64,000 nt of DNA from Cryptomeria japonica (lineage: Eukaryota > Streptophyta > Pinopsida > Cupressales > Cupressaceae): contig NC_081414.1 in the NCBI RefSeq assembly GCF_030272615.1, positions 53,560,636 to 53,624,635 of the forward strand. The letters run 5' to 3'. Below the pieces are notes generated by a model. The model saw nothing but the letters and a program-made list of their open reading frames with translations, was not told the origin of the DNA and made no database searches. The stretch's first letter is position 1; every line of letters begins with the position of its first letter. Below, piece by piece: positions 58,678 through 64,000 of this stretch. A program made the translations under genes and the position numbers.

Positions 58678-59921
58678 TAGCCTACTCTGCCTACAAGGGC
58701 TACAAAGTGTACCAAATGGATGTAAAATCTTCTTTTCTAAATGGAAATTTAGAAGAAGAAGTATACATGAAGCAACTTGAAGGGTTTATACTACATGATT
58801 ATAAGACCTTTGTATGTTGTCTAAAGAAAGCCCTGTATGGTCTTAAGAAAACCCCTAGAGCATGGTACTCAAGATTAGATCTATATCTAAAGGAATAGGG
58901 ATTCAAAAAGGGAAGTGCTGACAACAATTTGTACATAAAGAAAGATGGGAATCACATGATTATTGTGGCCGTGTATGTAGATGACATAATTTTTGGTGGC
59001 AATAAGGATACTCTCTGCAAAGAATTTTCTGGTCAAATGCAATCAAAATTTGAGATGTCAATGCTTGGAGAATTGACTTACTTCCTTGGCCTACAGATTC
59101 TACAGAAAGACAAAGGAATCTTTATCTCACAGGTCAAGTATGCAAAGGAGATGCTGAAGAAATTCCAACTGGAATATTACAAGCCAATAAGTACTCTAAT
59201 GGTGACTGATAGCAAATTAAGTAAAAATGATGAATCACCGGTAGTGGATCAGAATTTATATAGATCCATGATAGGAAAACTGCTATATCTAACTGCTTCT
59301 AGACCAGATATAGTTCAGGTAGTATGCATGGTGGCAAGATTTCAAGCCGCACCAAAGCAGTCTCACATGAATGCTATGAGCAGAATTTTCAAGTATCTAC
59401 AAGGAACACTCAATTATGGTTTGTGGTATTCCAAGCAGGGAGATTTCATTTTGGAAGCATACACTGATGCTGATTGGGCAAGCTACATAGATGATAGAAA
59501 GAGCACAAGCAGTGGTGCATTCTTTCTGGATAACCGGTTGGTCTCATGGCATAGAAAGAGGCATGACTCAGTCTCTCTATCTATGGATGAAGCTGAATAC
59601 ATTATTGCTACTACATGCTGCTTTCAATTCCTTTGGATGAAGCAGACTCTCAAAGATATCCAAGTGGAAATCACTGATCCCATTCTCATCCGGTGTGACA
59701 ATTCAAGTGCAATCAACATAGCAAAGAATCCGGTCATGCATTCCAGAACAAAACACATTGCAATCAAATACCACTTCCTTAGAGAGAATGTTGAAGGACA
59801 AGAAGTAAAAATGGACTATGTTCCTACTAGTGATCAAGTAGTAGACATTTTCACCAAACCTCTACCGGTAAGCACGTTTAAATATCTCCAACACAAGTTG
59901 GGAGTTGTATCATCTGCATAG
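58678..59921 (+). pseudogene. Element F reverse transcriptase C-terminal part and RNase H
   Basis: Resumes the RT of F with [20 protein letters not shown], then [20 protein letters not shown] and a TAG at 58896. The long open frame that follows (58929-59921, 330 residues) contains the active site VYVDDIIFGG, the RT thumb (GELTYFLGLQILQKDKGIF) and RNase H with AYTDADWASY, LSMDEAEYIIATT and IRCDNSSAINIAKNPVMHSR. It ends QVVDIFTKPLPVSTFKYLQ, a typical Copia terminus. The RT/RNase H catalytic residues seen here look intact, making this the best-preserved pol segment in the window. Confidence 0.92.
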
Positions 59922-60077
59922 AAGGTTTGTGTGGCTTAGGGGGAGCCTTGTGTGGAGCACAGGAGGAGTGCGCAAGTACTGTTTTGTCATCATGTCAAAG
60001 GAGGATAATGGAACCGGTATGGAGTGGACTGTGTGAAGTTGACATCAATGCCAAAGGGGGAGATTGTTGGCATTTTG
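59922..60077 (+). other. Element F 3' untranslated region, polypurine tract and first 13 bases of 3' LTR
   Basis: The purine run AAAGGGGGAGAT (60053-60064) precedes TGTTGGCATTTTG, which equals the start of the F 5' LTR. After these 13 bases the sequence switches to element H. Confidence 0.75.
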
Positions 60078-61560
60078 TGATAACTCAATGATGAATGGAT
60101 AGTACCAAATAGGTACTGAGAGGGGGGGGATGAATCAGTACTGGAAAAAACACAATCCTAAACCAGTTTGTCAGCAGACACTATGCTTAAGGAGACAAAT
60201 AGTAACACGGGTCTTAAACAGAGTTCAACCAACAAAACCCAGAATAACTGAGACAAGCATAAACTGGTTGACACTTATCTTTTCATACAATCTAAAACTT
60301 TATTTCCATTTCACTCTAGTGCATGAATAGGTAATCTATCATCAAAAGATATATAAACAGCTAGATCAACATGATTTTCCTTCAGACACAAATCACTCAA
60401 GCCATCACATGAATAACACTACACATGACACACAAATTTTTTATGTGGAAACCCAACTGGGAAAAACCATGGTGGGGATGAATACCCACATGCTATTTTT
60501 GAACTCTTTAGAAGTCCACTTTGTTAGGAGCCTTGTCTGGTTAAAGATTGATATAATAGGTTCTATTAGGAACTGATCCTGTTAGGGATCACTTGGTTAA
60601 GGGATGGCTAGAATACCCGGTTAAGGGTTAAACCCTGTTAAAGGTTACCCTGTTAGAGGATTTTGAGAACTCAATGGTTTTGAGTCACCTTGTTAAAGGA
60701 TTTACAATAAGTTGGTTAAAGCTACCCTGTTAAGGGATTTCCCAACTATTGAAGTGGTTAGAGATCAACAAGTATTACAATGATCTGGTAACAACACTCA
60801 ATGCCAATGCAGATCTGCTTTAGCTCCTCTTCACCTTCTGCACTTACACTCTGCAGGTATCACTTCTCTCTTTTGGTCTGGTTCACTTGGATACACACAC
60901 ACAACTTTTGCCAACAACCTCAGAAAGAAACACAACATCGACCTTATAGGAAACAGATAGGTGAGTAGCATAAACCCTAAACCCTAAAACCTGTTAGGTT
61001 AAGGAATTCAAATGGTTCAATACAGACCGTTGAGCACATTTCATTAAATGTAACAGTCTTGAACTAATCTCAAGACGTTCTCCATCCTTCGTTTTCCACC
61101 AATTTCATGGTGGCTGATAACCCATCACATCTTATCACCATTTACAGACTTCGCACATTCCCAAGGTAGATAGGAGCAAACTCCTTCATGCAAGATCCTT
61201 CATGCACACAAGGCTGACGTGGCAACATGATCTGTTCTTCATTACAATGCTAACTCATCACACAAAGTCACTGGTTGAGTGACATAGGCTTGAAGTATTT
61301 CAATCGAAAACCCTGAAGTTGAGACTACCAACTGGTAGTCATACAAAGCTTCCATGTACCGGTTCCCATAACCACATGCCAGTTCACCTTGAACAAACAC
61401 ACCGCTTCACTCTGGCACATATATTGGTTCACAATGTTATACCAGTTCTCACATATACTGGTTCTTTGTAACATACCGATTCTCTCTTCTTCAACATATT
61501 GACATCAATGACAAAATACAATGTCATCATGCCCTCATACTGGTTCACATAATGCCAACA
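60076..61560 (-). repeat. Element H 3' LTR
   Basis: In plus orientation TGTGATAACTCAATG..AATGCCAACA, about 1485 bases. A G-run with GATGAATCAGT (60121-60140) is the inverted form of the C-run found before the 3' end of the other Copia LTRs. The middle (60600-60760) has many GGTTAA/CCTGTTA(A/G)AGG short repeats. Confidence 0.8.
60590..60745. repeat. Degenerate CCTGTTAAAGG-type short repeats in H LTR
   Basis: Units such as GGTTAAGGG, CCTGTTAAAGG, CCCTGTTAGAGG and CTTGTTAAAGG recur about every 15-30 bases. They are direct, imperfect and AT/GC mixed, and may be binding-site clusters or a simple expansion. Confidence 0.5.
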
Positions 61561-61817
61561 ATCTCCCCCTTTGGCATTGATGGAAATATACAAAGATATC
61601 TCTCTGCTTTACATCTTCTCCCCTAATTTTTGTAGATATCTTTTCCACTTCACTTCTTCTTCCCCTTTGACAACAATGCCAAAGTGGAGGCACAAGCTTC
61701 CCTGTTCCATTATGCTGCTCCCCCTGAGGAGTAGCATCCTTCAACACATCAATCCTAAAGAAAAAATTGACTATGCAACACTTGACTGATGTGTAGCATA
61801 TACCTTTAGTTTACCTC

Positions 61818-62629
61818 CTAAAGGGGCAACACCCCTAATTCACCTCTTAAGTACATAAATGTAGCCTTTGGGAGAGGCTTGGTGAATATGTCTACTAACT
61901 GCTCCTTACTGGAAACATGTTCCAATGCAATTTCTTTGTTCTGAACCTTTTCCCTCAAGAAATGATACTTAAGCTCAAAGTGCTTGGTTCTAGAATGTAA
62001 AACCGAATTCTTGGAGATGTTAATTGCACTAGTATTGTCACAAAATATACTTACCAGTTTAGATACAAGAACTTTGAAGCCATTTAATACATGCTTCATC
62101 CAAATTGTCTGAGTGCAGTTCATGAAAGCTGCAACATACTCTTCTTCCACTGTATACTAAGAGATACAACTCTATTTCTTACTCATCCATCAGACCAGTC
62201 TACCACTAAGAAAGAAAGCACCACCGGTTGTGCTCTTCCTATCATCCACATTACCTGTCCAATCAACATCTATGAATACTTTCAAGTTGAAGTCCTTTCT
62301 ATATGGATACCACAATCCATAATCAATAGTTCCCTTCAGATACCTAAGAATTTGCTTGACTCCAACCAAGTGGGATTCTCTTGGACTTTTTTGGAACCTT
62401 GTAGTAATTCCAACTGCATGTGCAATATCTGGTTTGCTATGCCCTACATAATGCAACTTACCAGTCATTAATTGATATTCCTTCTTATCAACCAATGCTG
62501 AGTCATCCTCTTTGGATAGTTTACAACTGGTCAGTATCGGTGTACCGACTAGTTTGCTATCTTCCATGCCAAAGGTCTTCAACACCTCTTTGACATACTT
62601 GGACTGAGTGATAAAGATTCCATCTTTTA
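61818..62629 (-). pseudogene. Element H RNase H and RT thumb
   Basis: Minus-strand frame 62585-62190 reads LKTFGMEDSKLVGTPILTS, GKLHYVGHSKPDIAHAVGI and YGLWYPYRKDFNLKVFIDVD, then DRKSTTGGAFFLSGRLV. A TAG-interrupted joint leads to 62150-61818 with EEEYVAAFMNCTQTIWMKHV, FCDNTSAINISKNSVLHSRT and QLVDIFTKPLPKATFMYLRG. These are RNase H residues of a Copia element ending at the stop near 61818. Confidence 0.87.
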
Positions 62630-63794
62630 TCTATTGAATCTGCAGTCCAATGAAGAACTTAATCTCCCCTATGAGTGACATCTCAAACTCTTTCTTCATC
62701 TCATTTGCAAATTCATGACTCATCTTGTCATCTCCACCAAAGATAATGTCATCAACAAATACCTCATAGATTAGGATCTGATCTCCTTCCGACTTCAAGT
62801 AGATATTGCTATCTTCACTTGTTCTCTCAAATACAATCTTCACAAGATGGGAGTGTAGGCGTTCATACCATGCTCTAGGTGCCTACTTTAGACCATATAA
62901 GGCTTTATGTAGCCTACACACCATGTCACTATCTTCAGATAGGGAAAACCCATCTGGTTGCTCTATATACACCTCTTCTTCAAGTACACCATTTAGGAAT
63001 GCAGATTTTACATCCATTTGATATACTTTGAATCATTTAAAAGCTGCATATGCAAGAAGCATATGAACTCCTTCCAATCTGGCTATAGGAGAAAAGGTTT
63101 CTCCATAGTCTTCTCCTTCTTCTTGGGCATAACCTTTACACACCAATCTGGCTTTGTTTTTGATCACTGCGCCATCCTTATTCAGCTTATTTCTGAAAAC
63201 CCATTTGGTACCAATGACATTTTTATGCTCTGGTCTGGGTACCAAAGAACATGTACCATTTTTCTCTATCTGGTCAAGTTCCTCTTCCATTGCCTTGATC
63301 CAGTCTTCATCTTTATGTGCCTCTTTGAATGATTTAGGCTCAAATTCAGAAATCATACATGAGTTTTCTCTGACCTTTCTTCTTGTAAGGATTCCTACAT
63401 CCTTATCTCCTATGATCTTCTTAGGATCATGATTTAGCTTGACATAATGAGGAATGGTCTTAATAGATTTCTCTTGTTTTTCTTCCTTAGCCTCATCTCC
63501 ATCAGTATCATCATCTACATCCACCAATGTAGGAACACTATTACTGGTACTTGGTTGACTAGGGACCGGTTCCTAGAAGGTTGCAACCAGTTCATTTACC
63601 ACTTGCTTACTACCAATTTGCTTAGTTTTCTCAGAGGCTTCATCAACTCTCACATTGATCATTTCAATAATTCTCTGAGTCCTATTATTGAAATACTTGA
63701 GAGCTTTTCTCTTAGTGGAATACCCTAGGAATATTCCCTCATCATATTTCACATCAACTTTGCTCTGGTGTTCGCTCCTCTTGATGCAACTATT
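62630..63794 (-). pseudogene. Element H reverse transcriptase and integrase C-terminal linker
   Basis: Minus-strand 63794-63573 encodes CIKRSEHQSKVDVKYDEG and IFLGYSTKRKALKYF, the C-terminal Copia integrase linker. Frame 63527-63033 gives KSFKEAHKDEDWIKAMEEEL, GTKWVFRNKLNKDGAVIKNK and DYGETFSPIARLEGVHMLLA, the RT N-terminus. After stops near 63033 and 62880, frame 62843-62631 holds the active site VFVDDIIFGG and GEIKFFIGLQIQ. The sequence begins abruptly at Cys-Ile, next to the PBS-like site. Confidence 0.87.
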
Positions 63795-63796
63795 AA

Positions 63797-63808
63797 GTTC
63801 TGATACTA
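63797..63808 (-). other. PBS-like sequence joined to H integrase
   Basis: Plus-strand GTTCTGATACTA is the inverse of TAGTATCAGAAC, close to TGGTATCAGAGC, and lies two bases from the LTR start at 63811. This is the normal PBS spacing, but integrase coding sequence follows at once. Confidence 0.6.
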
Positions 63809-63810
63809 AA

Positions 63811-64000
63811 TGTAAATAACTAATGCTAATAGCTAACAAGATGAGAGGGGGGGGTGAATCATACAAACTTAATCTCCCATAAAATCAATAGATTCAACCT
63901 CGGTAACATAAACTTCAGCAATATAACCAAAAACTGCTAAACAAGCAAACTCATAAACACATAATCATCATAACACATATAACACTAGATTTAACATGGA
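63811..64000 (-). repeat. Partial LTR of a different Copia family, cut by the right edge
   Basis: Plus-strand TGTAAATAACTAATGC with a G8 run and GTGAATCA at 63846-63860, the inverted C-run signature of a minus-strand LTR end. Apart from that general layout it does not match the H LTR at 60076, so it is not simply H's second LTR. Confidence 0.6.

Larger units (their letters stand above)
60076..63810 (-). mobile_element. Copia element H, minus strand, with deleted 5' internal region
   Basis: The left LTR (60076-61560), plus-strand polypurine complement ATCTCCCCCTTTGGC at 61561, RNase H, RT and integrase C-terminus follow in minus-strand Copia order. The internal region stops within the integrase linker and is joined to a PBS-like sequence (GTTCTGATACTA at 63797-63808, inverse of the TGGTATCAGAGC type) and a different LTR at 63811. 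Gag, protease and most of integrase are therefore missing. The exact left end is ambiguous by two bases (60076 or 60078) because the target contains TG. It was inserted into the 3' LTR of F. Confidence 0.8.

Overview
This window looks like intergenic, transposon-packed DNA from a seed plant with a large genome. A gymnosperm (conifer type) is my best guess. The reasons are the very long and old nested LTR retrotransposons, the AT-rich composition, the PLS-type PPR pseudogene and the many stop codons that look like C-to-T or G-to-A decay. I see no intact host gene, no rRNA, no tRNA and no CRISPR.

Left flank (1-6293): a decayed CACTA (TNP2-type) transposase on the minus strand runs off the left edge. 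It is followed by a PPR pseudogene (about 2600-3344), a possible old LTR/primer-binding-site scar near 4608, and a small remnant of a subtilisin-like protease PA domain (about 5491-5640).

First nest (6294-30184): one Ty1/Copia element, here called B, lies on the plus strand and has been opened four times. A 2-kb TIR DNA transposon (J, 6488-8500, 3-bp ATG duplication) and a second Copia element (A, 9086-16052, CACAC duplication) sit in its 5' LTR. A 4.4-kb TG...CA insertion (C, 16882-21292, AAAGT duplication) splits its gag. A pol-less Copia-like element on the minus strand (D, 25601-29484) splits its 3' LTR. Element A itself carries a truncated G-family LTR (11369-12259).

Second nest (32046 to the right edge): element E (same family as D, minus strand) was entered by Copia element F (plus strand, starts 34800). 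F was entered inside its reverse transcriptase by G (40083-58672, GTTTT duplication), an 18.6-kb element with no pol genes. G was entered inside its second ORF by a minus-strand Ty3/Gypsy chromovirus, I (43677-55762, GGATG duplication). F's 3' LTR was then entered by another minus-strand Copia, H (from about 60076), whose right side ends against an unrelated LTR at 63811.

How the parts relate: A, B, F and H encode the usual gag-protease-integrase-RT-RNase H set, but all are broken. G, D and E lack integrase and RT, so they must have been moved in trans. G shares the same polypurine-tract/LTR junction as A, F and H and a gag-like C-terminal half with F. The most interesting material is G (coiled-coil plus four-zinc-knuckle ORF1, and a large ORF2 of unknown function) and the D/E family (gag-protease followed by an unassigned ORF).
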